The notes under the pieces: generated by a model | What the model saw: the letters and a program-made list of their open reading frames with translations, nothing else | The model's database searches: none | Told to the model about the DNA's origin: nothing | Shown: positions 17,220 through 27,900 of the stretch, piece after piece | Numbering within the stretch: the first letter of the stretch is position 1 | How the letters are laid out: each line of letters opens with the position of its first letter | NCBI GenBank assembly: GCA_910586965.1 | Contig: CAJUMF010000013.1 | Location: 31,216-95,215 of the forward strand | Source: an uncultured Dorea sp. | GTDB taxonomy: Bacteria > Bacillota > Clostridia > Lachnospirales > Lachnospiraceae | Direction: 5' to 3' | DNA length: 64,000 nucleotides | Made by a program: the position numbers and the translations under genes

Positions 17220-19010
17220 ATGGAAAAAGACAGAAGCAGATGGAAAGAATGGAAGATTGACGAACTAATAGGACAGGGGGCCTTTGGAAAAGTCTATAAG
17301 ATTTCTAAAGAAGATTTTGGACATGTATATGGAGCAGCATTAAAGATCATCGAAATTCCGCAGAACATGTCAGAAGTGGAATACGTTAGAAATGAAGGGA
17401 TGGATGAGGAAAGCATTAATTCTTATTTTTACGGGATAGCAGAAGATGTAGTAAAAGAGTTTGAATTAATGTCAAAGCTAAAAGGTAATACAAATATTGT
17501 AAGTTACGAAGACCATATGATAGAAGCCAAGGATAATGGATATGGATGGGAAATCAGCATCCGAATGGAGCTTTTGACACCCTTGGAAAAGTACATAAGG
17601 AAACGGATGTTTTCTGTCAAGGATGTAATATTGCTAGGGATTGATATATGTAAAGGACTTGAGCGTTGTCAAAAGCAAAATATTATTCATCGAGATATTA
17701 AGCCGGACAATATATTTGTGACAGAATTTGGTGATTATAAACTGGGTGATTTCGGAATTGCCAGGAAATTAGAACAGACATCGAATGCAATATCGAAAAA
17801 GGGAACTTGTGTTTTTATGGCACCGGAAATATATAAAGCGATTCCTTATGATTCAACGGTAGATATTTATTCTTTAGGGATAGTAATGTATCGATATTTG
17901 AATAACAAACGCGTTCCTTTTCTCCCACCGTATCCAGAGCCTATCAGGTATTCTGACAAAGAGAAGGCGAATCTTTTGCGATTAAGCGGGACAGAAATAA
18001 GCCCTCCTTGCAATGGGGGCAGTAAGTTGGCAGAGATTATACTAAAGGCATGCGCATATGAACCTGCAAATCGGTATAAAACTGCATCAGATTTGCGAAG
18101 AGATTTGGAAAAAGTGCTATATCAGAGCCAGGATGAAAATTTAGATATGATTTTATTCTGGGAAGAAAAATTATCAGGAGAAAATGAGGACGAGATAAAA
18201 GAACATCAGATTGATGAAACGGTATTAATGTTTGCAGATGATTCAAAAAAGAATTATGAAAGCGTGCAAGTACCAAAAACAGATGTTGAAATAAAAAGTA
18301 AAAGCCTGGAAATAGTGGGGAAAAACAAAAGACCGGAAACAGAACGGATGCATAAATGTGAGAAATCGAAGCTTTTTCTTTATCTACCTAAACTAATGAT
18401 AATAATTGTGATTTTGATTTCGGGATTATGTGGTTTGAAATTTTCAGTTCTGAGAAGTCAAAAATTTTTTGAAGCTGCTAATGCCATAGAAAAAGAAAAG
18501 AGTAAATTATCAGAAAACTTATTTGAAATATTTTCTGAGATGTATAAAAAATATGATTTGATAATTAATGAAAAGTATGTTTCTACAGATGCCCTTAGTT
18601 TAGAACGGGATGAACTTCTTGGAATGTGGTCTGGTTCATACATTGGTATGTCAAATCAAAAGAAAATCGAAAAATCAATAGATATTTATATTGGAGATTG
18701 TGATGAAACAGGAAAAGTAAAAGGTGTAGTCGGGGTAGAAAATGGAGATGCAGGATATTATTATTTTGAAGGTGTGTCGGACTATGTTAGAGGTACTTTA
18801 ACATTCGAAAGAAAAAAATGGTTATCGCCAAATCCAGATCGATTAAAGAAACTTACTTATTCCACAACATATGACAGAAACTTACAAAGCTTTTCCGGAT
18901 ATATTGTTTCAGATCCTCAGCGAAAAATATCTTTTATTAAAACAGAATCAAATCCCGAACTTATTCAGTATTGGGAAAAAAGAAAAAGTTTAATGAGAAA
19001 ATATAATTGA
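17220..19010 (+). CDS. Transmembrane Ser/Thr protein kinase 1
   Basis: 596-residue Hanks-type kinase. Glycine loop GQGAFG (18-23), candidate ATP Lys42 (AALKII), HRDIKPDN with catalytic Asp159, DFG at 177-179, and APEIY. After the kinase domain (about 1-300) comes an acidic linker, one membrane helix (about 384-408) and a 190-residue extracellular part rich in charged and aromatic residues with no recognised domain. It shares a roughly 320-residue, highly similar kinase half with the next gene but has a different ectodomain. First gene downstream of the operator-controlled promoter; its own ribosome binding site is weak (AGAGAG). Likely phosphorylates FHA ligands in the cluster; targets are inference. 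Confidence 0.93.
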   Translation: MEKDRSRWKEWKIDELIGQGAFGKVYKISKEDFGHVYGAALKIIEIPQNMSEVEYVRNEGMDEESINSYFYGIAEDVVKEFELMSKLKGNTNIVSYEDHMIEAKDNGYGWEISIRMELLTPLEKYIRKRMFSVKDVILLGIDICKGLERCQKQNIIHRDIKPDNIFVTEFGDYKLGDFGIARKLEQTSNAISKKGTCVFMAPEIYKAIPYDSTVDIYSLGIVMYRYLNNKRVPFLPPYPEPIRYSDKEKANLLRLSGTEISPPCNGGSKLAEIILKACAYEPANRYKTASDLRRDLEKVLYQSQDENLDMILFWEEKLSGENEDEIKEHQIDETVLMFADDSKKNYESVQVPKTDVEIKSKSLEIVGKNKRPETERMHKCEKSKLFLYLPKLMIIIVILISGLCGLKFSVLRSQKFFEAANAIEKEKSKLSENLFEIFSEMYKKYDLIINEKYVSTDALSLERDELLGMWSGSYIGMSNQKKIEKSIDIYIGDCDETGKVKGVVGVENGDAGYYYFEGVSDYVRGTLTFERKKWLSPNPDRLKKLTYSTTYDRNLQSFSGYIVSDPQRKISFIKTESNPELIQYWEKRKSLMRKYN

Positions 19011-19070
19011 TGAATGGATGAATTGGCTTGTGTATTAGTTAGCTAGAAACCATAAACAGGTGAAAAAGAT

Positions 19071-20903
19071 ATGGAAAGAAACAGAGAAAATTGGAAAGAA
19101 TGGAAGATTGAAGAATTAATAGGGCAAGGTTCTTTTGGGAAGGTATATAGAATTTCTAAAGAAGATTTTGGGCACATATATGAAGCGGCATTAAAAATTA
19201 TTGAAATACCACAGAATATGTCAGAGATAGAAAATATCAGAAATGAGGGTATGGATGACAAAAGTATTAATTCATATTTTTATGGGATAGTAGAGGATAT
19301 CGTAAAAGAATTTGAATTAATGTCAAGATTGAAAGGTAATACAAATATTGTAAGTTACGAAGATCATATGATTTCGCCTAAAGAAAACGAATTTGGATGG
19401 GAAATAGGCATTCGGATGGAGCTTTTAACTCCTTTGGAAAAATATATGAGGCAGTATGTATTTTCAATTAGAGATGTAATTCAATTAGGAATTGGTATAT
19501 GTAGAAGTATAGAACTTTGTCAAAAGCAAAATATTATTCATCGAGATATTAAACCAGGTAATATATTTGTGACAAAATTTGGTGATTATAAGCTTGGCGA
19601 TTTTGGGATTGCTAGGCAATTAGAAAAAACTTCATATGCAATGTCCAGAAAAGGAACTTATGATTTCATGGCACCAGAGATATATAAGGGCTCTCCATAT
19701 GATAGTACGGTAGATATATATTCTTTGGGGATTGTGATGTATCGGTATCTGAATAAAAATCGTGCCCCGTTTTTGCCCGCATATCCGAATCCTGTTAAGT
19801 ATTCTGACAAAGAAAAAGCAAATCTTTTAAGAATAGGTGGAGCAGAGATGAAGCCACCTTGTAATGCGGTTGGCAAGCTGGCAGAAGTTATTTTAAAAGC
19901 ATGTGCATATTTGCCTGAAAATCGATATAAAAAGGCATCGGATATGAGAAGAGATTTAGAAAATATATATATTTTATGTCAAAACGATAGTGACATGGAT
20001 TTAGATATAATTTCATGCCGAAAGGAAGAGGCAAGCGTAGGAGAAAACAAAAAGGACATAAAAACTTATCAGGAAGATGAAACAGTTCTTATGTTTTCAA
20101 ATGATTTGAAAAAGGAAAATAAAAGGGAAGGAGAAGCTATAAAAGATAATTCGGAAAATAAAAAATTAAAAGTTGTGGAATCAAATAAAAACCTTGTATC
20201 GAAAGAAATAAAAATGACTCAGAAATCGGGAAAATATCAAATACCAACGCTTAGCTATAGGATATTGATAATAGTTGCAATATTTATTTTTATATTTTTC
20301 GGAGTAAGTTATTTATCGTTGTATAAACAAGAGAATATAAACTTTGCCAAAATTATGAACAAAGGGAGGAGTCGAGCTATAGAGGAATGCAAAAATGTAT
20401 TGGGAGAAAATATGTTAGAAAATTTAAATAAAAAAATTTTGGAATCGGCAGAAGAAGAAAAAAATAAATTGCTTGAGAAAGCAAGAGCCTGTAAAACATA
20501 TGAACATGCTCCGGTTCAAATGGATAATGGACACGTTTATGCTATTTTTAATTTTAAAGATTTAGGGCTAAATACATATGATGAGTGTGTAGAATATTGC
20601 GAATCTGTAGGGGGGCATTTGGTAACACTTACTTCGGAAGAAGAGACACAATTTATTGTGGATTATATGCATCAATATGACGGGCATGTTGTGTTGGTAG
20701 GGCTTTCCAAACAAAGAGATGGTAAAACTTGGGAGTGGGTAACAGGAGAAAAACTTGACTATGTCAAATGGGGAGAAGGACAACCAAGTGAACATGTCAG
20801 GGCAGATTATGCAGTTACTAGCAAAAAAACAGATGACGGTCAATTGATTAATCATTCTCATGGAAACTGGGAAACCTGGAGAATGGTTTGTGAGTGGGAA
20901 TGA
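19071..20903 (+). CDS. Transmembrane Ser/Thr kinase 2 with C-type-lectin-like ectodomain
   Basis: 610 residues. Kinase motifs as in kinase 1 (GQGSFG, HRDIKPGN with Asp159, DFGIAR). Membrane helix at about 396-418, a short coiled stretch, then about residues 480-610 resemble a C-type-lectin-like domain: NTYDECVEYCESVGGHLVTL, TSEEETQF, WEWVTGEKLDYVKWGEGQPS, GNW and the closing VCEWE. In such domains this pattern forms the lectin fold, which binds sugars or proteins. Lectin-fold sensors on bacterial kinases are rare compared with PASTA repeats. The gene follows kinase 1 by 60 bp and is 9 bp before the lipoprotein gene. Kinase assignment is certain; the lectin-like call rests on motif reading. 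Confidence 0.9.
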   Translation: MERNRENWKEWKIEELIGQGSFGKVYRISKEDFGHIYEAALKIIEIPQNMSEIENIRNEGMDDKSINSYFYGIVEDIVKEFELMSRLKGNTNIVSYEDHMISPKENEFGWEIGIRMELLTPLEKYMRQYVFSIRDVIQLGIGICRSIELCQKQNIIHRDIKPGNIFVTKFGDYKLGDFGIARQLEKTSYAMSRKGTYDFMAPEIYKGSPYDSTVDIYSLGIVMYRYLNKNRAPFLPAYPNPVKYSDKEKANLLRIGGAEMKPPCNAVGKLAEVILKACAYLPENRYKKASDMRRDLENIYILCQNDSDMDLDIISCRKEEASVGENKKDIKTYQEDETVLMFSNDLKKENKREGEAIKDNSENKKLKVVESNKNLVSKEIKMTQKSGKYQIPTLSYRILIIVAIFIFIFFGVSYLSLYKQENINFAKIMNKGRSRAIEECKNVLGENMLENLNKKILESAEEEKNKLLEKARACKTYEHAPVQMDNGHVYAIFNFKDLGLNTYDECVEYCESVGGHLVTLTSEEETQFIVDYMHQYDGHVVLVGLSKQRDGKTWEWVTGEKLDYVKWGEGQPSEHVRADYAVTSKKTDDGQLINHSHGNWETWRMVCEWE

Positions 20904-20915
20904 CAGGGAGAAATG

Positions 20916-21818
20916 ATGAAAGTTTGGAAAATAGTTGTTTTATTTTTTATATTTACAATGATATTTGTTGGATGCCAAGAAAAAAAAGATACAGAAAATG
21001 AAGAAAATATTGAAAGAGAGACAGTAAATTCTGCCAAAGATAGAGACACAAAAGAAATAGATGATACAGTAAAGCGGGAAGAAGAAGTGGAAACAAATAC
21101 AACACATGTATATTCTCAGAACGGCGATTGGGAGGATTATTTGAATTTAGGGGCTAACTATCTTGTTCTTGCGATTGGAAATGTAGGAAATCTTGTAGAT
21201 GGAGGAAATACGCCGATATTTGATTCTATGGAAGGAGGGAAAGAGATTGCAAAATTGCAATATAATGTGGCATTAGTAGTCAATTTAAATATAATTGAAA
21301 ATAACAAACTGATGTCGGAAAATTCCAATCTTTGGATTCCTGTAGAACTTCCCAATTTAGATTGTGTAGGATATGTAAAAGCATCACAGGTGCGTATAGG
21401 GAGTGTAAAAGTAAAAAATTGTACTGAAAAATATATAAGAAATATCGTGATAGAAAATGCAATACGTTATTTGGGAACACCTTTTGTAAACCATGGTGAT
21501 TCAATGGAAAATGGCATTGATTGTTCAAAATATATTCAGCAGTTGTATGAGTTAGTCGGAGTCGAAGTCGCAGATACCTCTAAATTAATACGTGATGCCG
21601 CATATAGACAGACAACAGATGAATCATTGGCAGAACCTGGAGATGTTGTATATTATGATGTTGAAAAAACGGGTCATGTAGCGATATATCTTGGGAACGG
21701 TTTTATTATAAACTCGGCAGGACACGATGGAAAGATATATCCGGAAGGCGGCGTCAGGATTTCTTGCATTCAATATCATGACAGAGAAGAGTACATATTT
21801 TGTAAAATATTGCAATAA
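20916..21818 (+). CDS. NlpC/P60 lipoprotein (peptidoglycan hydrolase)
   Basis: 300 residues. Lipoprotein signal with lipobox IFVGC, an acidic linker, an SH3-like middle domain and a C-terminal NlpC/P60 domain with catalytic Cys in GIDCSKYIQ and His in TGHVAIYLG. This family cuts peptide stems of peptidoglycan, usually between D-Glu and the diamino acid. Its place in the cluster suggests it opens the wall for the secretion machine or creates muropeptides sensed by the kinases. Of the two adjacent ATGs, 20916 has better spacing to GGGAGA than 20913. Confidence 0.92.
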   Translation: MKVWKIVVLFFIFTMIFVGCQEKKDTENEENIERETVNSAKDRDTKEIDDTVKREEEVETNTTHVYSQNGDWEDYLNLGANYLVLAIGNVGNLVDGGNTPIFDSMEGGKEIAKLQYNVALVVNLNIIENNKLMSENSNLWIPVELPNLDCVGYVKASQVRIGSVKVKNCTEKYIRNIVIENAIRYLGTPFVNHGDSMENGIDCSKYIQQLYELVGVEVADTSKLIRDAAYRQTTDESLAEPGDVVYYDVEKTGHVAIYLGNGFIINSAGHDGKIYPEGGVRISCIQYHDREEYIFCKILQ

Positions 21819-21875
21819 TCCGTATGTCAATAAAGATAAATATTAAATAAAAAGAAGTATGCAAAGGAGTTTTTG

Positions 21876-22661
21876 ATGGAGAAATACCTGATAAGTGCCG
21901 GAACACATATTGGAAACATAAGAAAGAAGAATGAAGATAATTTATTTATTAATGGAATTTATAAAAGAAGAAAAGAAACCAAGTTTTCATATAATGGTTT
22001 ATTTCAACAGAAAGAAACTAGCGTAGTAGGAATATTTGATGGTATGGGTGGATTGGGAAATGGAGATAAGGCTTCCTACATAGCAGTTAAAATTCTTGAT
22101 AAATATTTTGAATTTGTAAGAAAAAAAGGAGTCAATTTCAATTCAGATGTTGTATTAAAAAAAATCAATAAATGTATTTGTCGGGAAATAGATAAATCCT
22201 CAGAAAAAATGGGAAGTACAGCAGTGCTTTTATTTTGCAAAGATGGACAGATACAGATTAGTAATATTGGAGATAGCAGAGCATATTTATACCGGGATGG
22301 AGTTCTCAGACAGATATCTGTAGATCACACGGAACAAAGCAGCATGTTTAGGATGCAAGAACAGCTTGGAATAACAAAATTAATCGATATTCCCAATAGT
22401 AGGAACACTTTGACACAGCATTTGGGAATTCAAGAGAATGAATTTATTTTGGAGCCGACAGAATCAGAAATGATTCGGGTTCAGAAAAAGGATATTTATC
22501 TTTTATGCAGTGACGGGCTAACAGGGATGTTGCAGGATACAGAGATTTCAGATGTTTTGAGTATGAATATGGATTTGTGGAATAAGAAAAGAATATTAAT
22601 TGAGAAGGCGATGCAGGCTGGAGGAAAAGATAATATTACAGTTATACTGATTGAAACATAA
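21876..22661 (+). CDS. PP2C-type Ser/Thr protein phosphatase
   Basis: 261-residue Mn/Mg-dependent phosphatase (Stp/PrpC type). Metal-binding motifs are visible: RKKNEDN, FDGMGG, GSTAVLL, NIGDSRAYLYRDG, CSDGLTGM and GGKDNIT. An insert near residues 40-55 (NGLFQQKETS) is slightly longer than usual. It should reverse phosphorylation by the three kinases of this cluster. ATG 21876 follows AAAGGAG; the TTG one codon earlier is less likely. It is 26 bp before the PASTA kinase. Confidence 0.95.
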   Translation: MEKYLISAGTHIGNIRKKNEDNLFINGIYKRRKETKFSYNGLFQQKETSVVGIFDGMGGLGNGDKASYIAVKILDKYFEFVRKKGVNFNSDVVLKKINKCICREIDKSSEKMGSTAVLLFCKDGQIQISNIGDSRAYLYRDGVLRQISVDHTEQSSMFRMQEQLGITKLIDIPNSRNTLTQHLGIQENEFILEPTESEMIRVQKKDIYLLCSDGLTGMLQDTEISDVLSMNMDLWNKKRILIEKAMQAGGKDNITVILIET

Positions 22662-22687
22662 AATGTAAACAGATAGGAATGGAGAAT

Positions 22688-24742
22688 ATGGAAACGGGAG
22701 AATTATGGAATGGCTGGACAGTCGAAAAATTCATAGGAGAAGGATCATTTGGCAAAGTATATCAGATTAAAAAAGAAGAATTTGGTCATACATATGAAGC
22801 GGCTCTGAAAATTATTGAAATACCGCAGAATCAGTCAGAAGTGGAATCAATTAAAAATGAAGGGATGGACGATGAAAGTGTAACATTATATTTTCGCAGT
22901 ATAGTTGAAGAATTTGTTGAAGAATTTGTCTTAATGTCAAAATTAAAGGGAAATTCTAATATTGTCAGCTATGAAGATCATTATGTTGTTCCTAAAGAAC
23001 CTTTTGGATGGAAGATTTATATCCGGATGGAGTTATTGACACCGTTATATTCGTATTTGAAGACTCACACATTGACAATCCGGGAAGTTATTCAACTTGG
23101 TATTGACATGTGCCAGGCATTAGAAATATGTCAGAAATATAATATCATCCACAGAGATATTAAGCCGGAAAATATCTTTATATCCGATTTGGGCAAATTT
23201 AAACTTGGAGATTTTGGGATTGCACGTCAATTAGAAAAAACTTCCTCTGGATTATCTAAAAAGGGAACTTATACTTATATGGCACCGGAAGTTTATAAAG
23301 GTTTTCCGTATAATTCAACAGTTGATATTTATTCACTTGGAATTGTTCTATATAGATTTTTGAATAATAACCGAACACCTTTTATGCCTCCATCACCTCA
23401 ACCTATTCGGTATTCCGATAAAGAAAATGCGAATATTTTAAGGCTAAGTGGAAAAGAGATGCAGAATCCAGCTAATGCGGAAGGAAGACTGGGAGAAATT
23501 GTTTTAAAGGCATGTTCATATGAACCGACTACGCGTTATGAAAGTGCGGTAGAGATGAAAGCGGCATTACAATCAATTCTATATTCAGAATCAGAAGCAA
23601 GAATTATATATCCTATGGGGGATGATCTTCTTAATACAGACTTAAGCTATGCGACTAACAGCAAAGAGTTAGTGAGCAGGAATAACATAAATAACACTGA
23701 GGAAAATACGGAAGAAAATTCCACAGTGTATTTATTTAAGCCTCAGAAAGTAATGGAAGGAAGCAAAGAAGATAAGAAGAAAGACAGTGGGGAAGATAAT
23801 AAGCGAGAAAATAACATTGAGAAAAAAGTAGGGGAAAAATCAAAAGATAAAATAGAAAAGAAGGCAGTAAATACAAGAAGAAAAAAGATTGCTGTGGTTG
23901 CTTCGGTATTTTTGATTATATTGTGTATTGCAGGAAGTGTGAAGGTTTATCAGGAGTCATTGAAGCGTGAAGTCCCTAATCTTGTAAATATGACCACGGA
24001 AACAGCGCAGGAAACGTTAAAAGAGAAAGATTTGGTTTTCATTCAGTCGGACAAGGAATATTCAGACACAGTAAAAAAAGGCTGTGTTATCTTACAGCAA
24101 TATAAACCTGGAGAGATTATAAAAAAAGGTTCTGAGGTTAAAGTTACTGTCAGTAAAGGTGCATTAGTGACTGTACCGGATGTAATAAATATTTCTCAGG
24201 AGGAGGCAAAAAAGAAGACAGGAGAGTTAGGCCTACAGTGTGAGATTAAAGAAAAGCAATATTCTGATCAAGTGAAGAAAGGTTTGATAATCAGTCAGGA
24301 GCCAGAAGCAGGAAATAAAGTCGAAGAAGGCAGTCAGATACAAATTATCGCCAGTAAAGGAATCGAAAAAAAGGAAGTGCCCTCTCTTGTGGGATTAACG
24401 ACTAAAGAAGCAAAAAAACAACTAAAGAAACAGAAACTTAAGTGCAAGTCAGATGAATCGTACAGTGATTCTGTAAAAGAAGGACAGGTTATATCTCAAA
24501 ATATTGAAGCTGGAAAAAAGATAGATAAGAACAGTACAGTTACCATCATAATAAGCAAAGGCAAAAAGCCGGTTCCAAAACCAACTGCATCAGCGAGTAA
24601 ATCTAGGGCAAGCTCATCTGGGAGCAGTTCTGGCAGGAGAAGTACGACAAAGAAGAAAAGCACAACCAAAAAGAAGAGTTCAGGAAAAAAGAAGAAAAAG
24701 AGTGGAAGTGACAGTCTGGATTCATGGGATTTGGTGAACTGA
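22688..24742 (+). CDS. PASTA-repeat Ser/Thr kinase (PrkC-like)
   Basis: 684 residues. Kinase domain about 1-295 with GEGSFG, HRDIKPEN (Asp157) and DFGIAR; acidic/basic linker; membrane helix about 400-420; three PASTA repeats (about 428-490, 494-558, 562-626), each ending in SKG; then a Ser/Lys-rich tail of about 55 residues. PASTA domains bind muropeptides or lipid II in PrkC/Stk kinases. The kinase half is closely related to kinases 1 and 2, indicating local triplication with ectodomain exchange. ATG 22688 is chosen over 22679 because AGGA then has 8-bp spacing. Confidence 0.95.
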   Translation: METGELWNGWTVEKFIGEGSFGKVYQIKKEEFGHTYEAALKIIEIPQNQSEVESIKNEGMDDESVTLYFRSIVEEFVEEFVLMSKLKGNSNIVSYEDHYVVPKEPFGWKIYIRMELLTPLYSYLKTHTLTIREVIQLGIDMCQALEICQKYNIIHRDIKPENIFISDLGKFKLGDFGIARQLEKTSSGLSKKGTYTYMAPEVYKGFPYNSTVDIYSLGIVLYRFLNNNRTPFMPPSPQPIRYSDKENANILRLSGKEMQNPANAEGRLGEIVLKACSYEPTTRYESAVEMKAALQSILYSESEARIIYPMGDDLLNTDLSYATNSKELVSRNNINNTEENTEENSTVYLFKPQKVMEGSKEDKKKDSGEDNKRENNIEKKVGEKSKDKIEKKAVNTRRKKIAVVASVFLIILCIAGSVKVYQESLKREVPNLVNMTTETAQETLKEKDLVFIQSDKEYSDTVKKGCVILQQYKPGEIIKKGSEVKVTVSKGALVTVPDVINISQEEAKKKTGELGLQCEIKEKQYSDQVKKGLIISQEPEAGNKVEEGSQIQIIASKGIEKKEVPSLVGLTTKEAKKQLKKQKLKCKSDESYSDSVKEGQVISQNIEAGKKIDKNSTVTIIISKGKKPVPKPTASASKSRASSSGSSSGRRSTTKKKSTTKKKSSGKKKKKSGSDSLDSWDLVN

Positions 24743-24776
24743 TTGAAATGCAATAACAGAAAAATGGAGACATTGT

Positions 24777-24965
24777 ATGGAATTTTTAATGACAGATACA
24801 ACATTTGTAATTTTCGAAATGATATTCATTGCAATTGTTCTATTCGTTGATATTCATTTTGAAAAAAAGAAAAAACGATTTTTGAACAAAAAAGAAAAAG
24901 AAGAAAAATCGAACCAGGAAAAGCTGCTGCAGAGAAGATTAGAAAATAAGAAAAGGAGCAATTAG
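24777..24965 (+). CDS. Small single-pass membrane protein
   Basis: 62 codons: one hydrophobic helix (FVIFEMIFIAIVLFVDI) followed by a strongly basic cytoplasmic tail rich in Lys/Glu. GGAGA lies 7 bp before ATG 24777, and the stop lies 2 bp before the EssC-like gene, so it is clearly within the operon. Its size and position recall small accessory membrane proteins of type VII systems, but it has no recognisable similarity to EssA or EssB. Confidence 0.65.
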   Translation: MEFLMTDTTFVIFEMIFIAIVLFVDIHFEKKKKRFLNKKEKEEKSNQEKLLQRRLENKKRSN

Positions 24966-24967
24966 AG

Positions 24968-27900
24968 ATGAGTATTGTGTTGTCGGTATATTCTCAGGTG
25001 GCGTTTAAGGAGTATCTGCTCCCGCCATTAAATAATGCGGATCATATAATTACATTTCATAGCAACTATTTTCAATTGCAGAAAGATGTTCAGCTACAGC
25101 TTGAAGTGTTAGATTATTGCTGGCAGATAAAAAACAGCGAGGATTACAGAATTGTTTCAGCTAAAAATTCTCAAAAATCATATGAATTAAAAAATAATGA
25201 AATTCTCCAATTGAGAACACGGGATAATGAAGATATTTCTATTATTGTTAAGAATATAACTTCAGGAATCCATGCTTTTCAAAAATATAAACTTTGGGAT
25301 ATCAATGAGATAACGATTGGTAAAAATAGTGATAATGACATTGTGTATGATTATTTGGGTATGATTTCACGGAATCATGCCCAGATAATAAAAACACCTG
25401 CTGGATATAAAATATACAATGACAGCCCTAATGGAGTGTATGTCAATTCCCTTCGTGTAGAAAAGGAAGCAGAATTACAGTTTGGGTCATTTATTAATAT
25501 AATAGGTCTTCATATTGTTTTCCTGAGAGATGTGATTGCTATTGATACAGAATCTAAAGATGTCAAAATCAATGAGGAAAAATTAAAAAGGTATGAGACA
25601 TATGATGAAAAGACGGTATTACTCAATACTGTTGCGGAGACATCAAAAGGGAAAACAGTTTATCATCGTGCCCCAAGGAATTATGAAAAGCTAAATAGTG
25701 ATGTAATAGAAATAGAAGAACCTCCGCAGCTTGCGCGTACGAAAAAACAGTCAATGCTAATGACGATTGGCCCGTCATTCACGATGGTACTTCCTATGCT
25801 GTTGGGAAGCATATTGATGATCTATGCATCAGGACAAGGGTCTTCATTTTATATGTATTCAGGACTTGTTATGTCGGTTTCCTCGGCATTAGTGGCTGTT
25901 GTATGGTCATTATTAAATGCCAGAAATCAAAGAAAAGAAGAAAAAGAGGAAGAAGAATACCGTTTTAAAATCTATAGCGACTATCTGATTGAAAAAACGA
26001 ATGAAATAAAAGAAAAATATGAGCGGACGGAAAAGAAGCTTAACACAACATATCCGGCAGCTATGGAATGTTTGAAATATGATATACATAAAGGAGTTTT
26101 ATGGAACAGGAATAGAACGCATGAGGATTTTCTCAGCCATCGTTTAGGAGTAGGGGATACTCCGTTCCAAATAAAAATTGAGATTCCGAAAAAAAGATTT
26201 AAGTTATATAAGGACAGCTTATCCGAAAAGCCGGCATTTATTAAAGATAATTATAGTATGCTATATAATGTTCCAATCATGCTTGATCTGCTTAAAAAAA
26301 ATATGGTCGGTATTATCGGCGGAAAAAATAAGGAGGGCGCCATTGAAGTGGCAAAGCTATTAAGCGCCCAGCTTGCCGCTAATAATTGCTATACAGATTT
26401 AAAGCTTGTATATATATACGACGGTTCAAATTCATCAGATTTCAGCAGGTGGGGGTTTGCAAAATGGCTTCCCCATGTCTGGTCTGAAGATAAAAAGATA
26501 CGATTTGTAGCTTCTGGAAAAGAAGAATCCAGCGATGTATTTTATGAGCTGACGAAAATATTCCGTACACGTTTGGAGCAGTCTGAATGCGCATCCAAGG
26601 AGGAGATACCCAAACCATATTATGTTGTATTTGTTTCGGATATTTCTGTTTTGACAGGAGAACCTTTTTCAAAATATGTATTTGACCATAGCAAAGAATG
26701 TGGATTAACGACATTTTTACTTGTAGAAAGATATGAAGAATTGCCGAATGACTGCGATTTCATCATTGAAAATACGGAGCTATTTCGTGGTATGTATGAA
26801 GTGTCCGAAAGCGAGGAGGAGAAGCAGAAGATAACTTTTGATACCTTGGGAGATAAAGAACTTGAAAGATTTGCCCGGTATCTGTCTTCCTTACAAGTTT
26901 TAGAAATAGAAGAAGGTGGGGAGATACCAAATTCTCTTACATTTTTTGAGATGCTGGGAATCAATCGGTTGGAGGATTTACCAGTCCGTGAGCTTTGGGC
27001 AAAGAACCGAACATATGAAAATATAAAAGGAATGATTGGAAAGAGAGCCGGAAATATGCCCTGTTATCTTGATGTGCATGAAAAATACCACGGTCCCCAT
27101 GGACTGGTTGCAGGCACAACAGGGTCGGGGAAAAGTGAGACATTGCAGACGTATATTCTCTCTCTGGCAATTAATTACAGTCCAGATGATATCGGATTCT
27201 TTATTATCGATTATAAGGGCGGGGGAATGGCCAATCTTTTTAAGGAATTGCCTCATATGATTGGGCAGATATCCAATTTGTCAGGGAATCAAGTGAGACG
27301 GGCGATGACATCCATTAAAAGTGAGAATCGCAGGAGACAGCGTGTGTTTGGGGAACATGGAGTTAACAATATTAATGCTTACACAAAATTGTACAAAAAT
27401 GGAGAGGCCTCAAATCCTGTACCGCATTTATTTATCATTATCGATGAGTTCGCGGAGTTAAAAAGAGAAGAGCCGGAATTTATGAAAGAGCTGATCAGCG
27501 TTGCACAGGTGGGACGCAGTCTGGGAGTGCATCTGATTCTTGCAACACAAAAACCAAGCGGGACAGTGGATGACAATATCTGGAGCAATTCAAAATTCAG
27601 GCTGTGTCTTCGGGTGCAGGATCAGCAGGATAGTAAAGATATGCTGCATAAACCGGATGCGGCGTACATTACACAGGCTGGACGCTGTTATCTTCAAGTT
27701 GGAAATGATGAGATATACGAGTTGTTTCAATCCGGTTTTAGCGGAGCGGTTTATGAGGAGAGTCTGTTGGAAGAAAGTACAGAAATCGCTAAATTGATTG
27801 ATTTGACCGGCAAGGTAGAGATGACCGGAAATACAGTCAGGGCATCCCAAAAGAAACGGGCTGAGGCAGCGTGGATTGATAATTTATCAAATTGTCTTGT

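Noticed and set aside
24777..24965. Small membrane protein as EssA or EssB
   Set aside because: Too short and without the EssB kinase-like fold or EssA pattern; kept only as an unnamed membrane protein.
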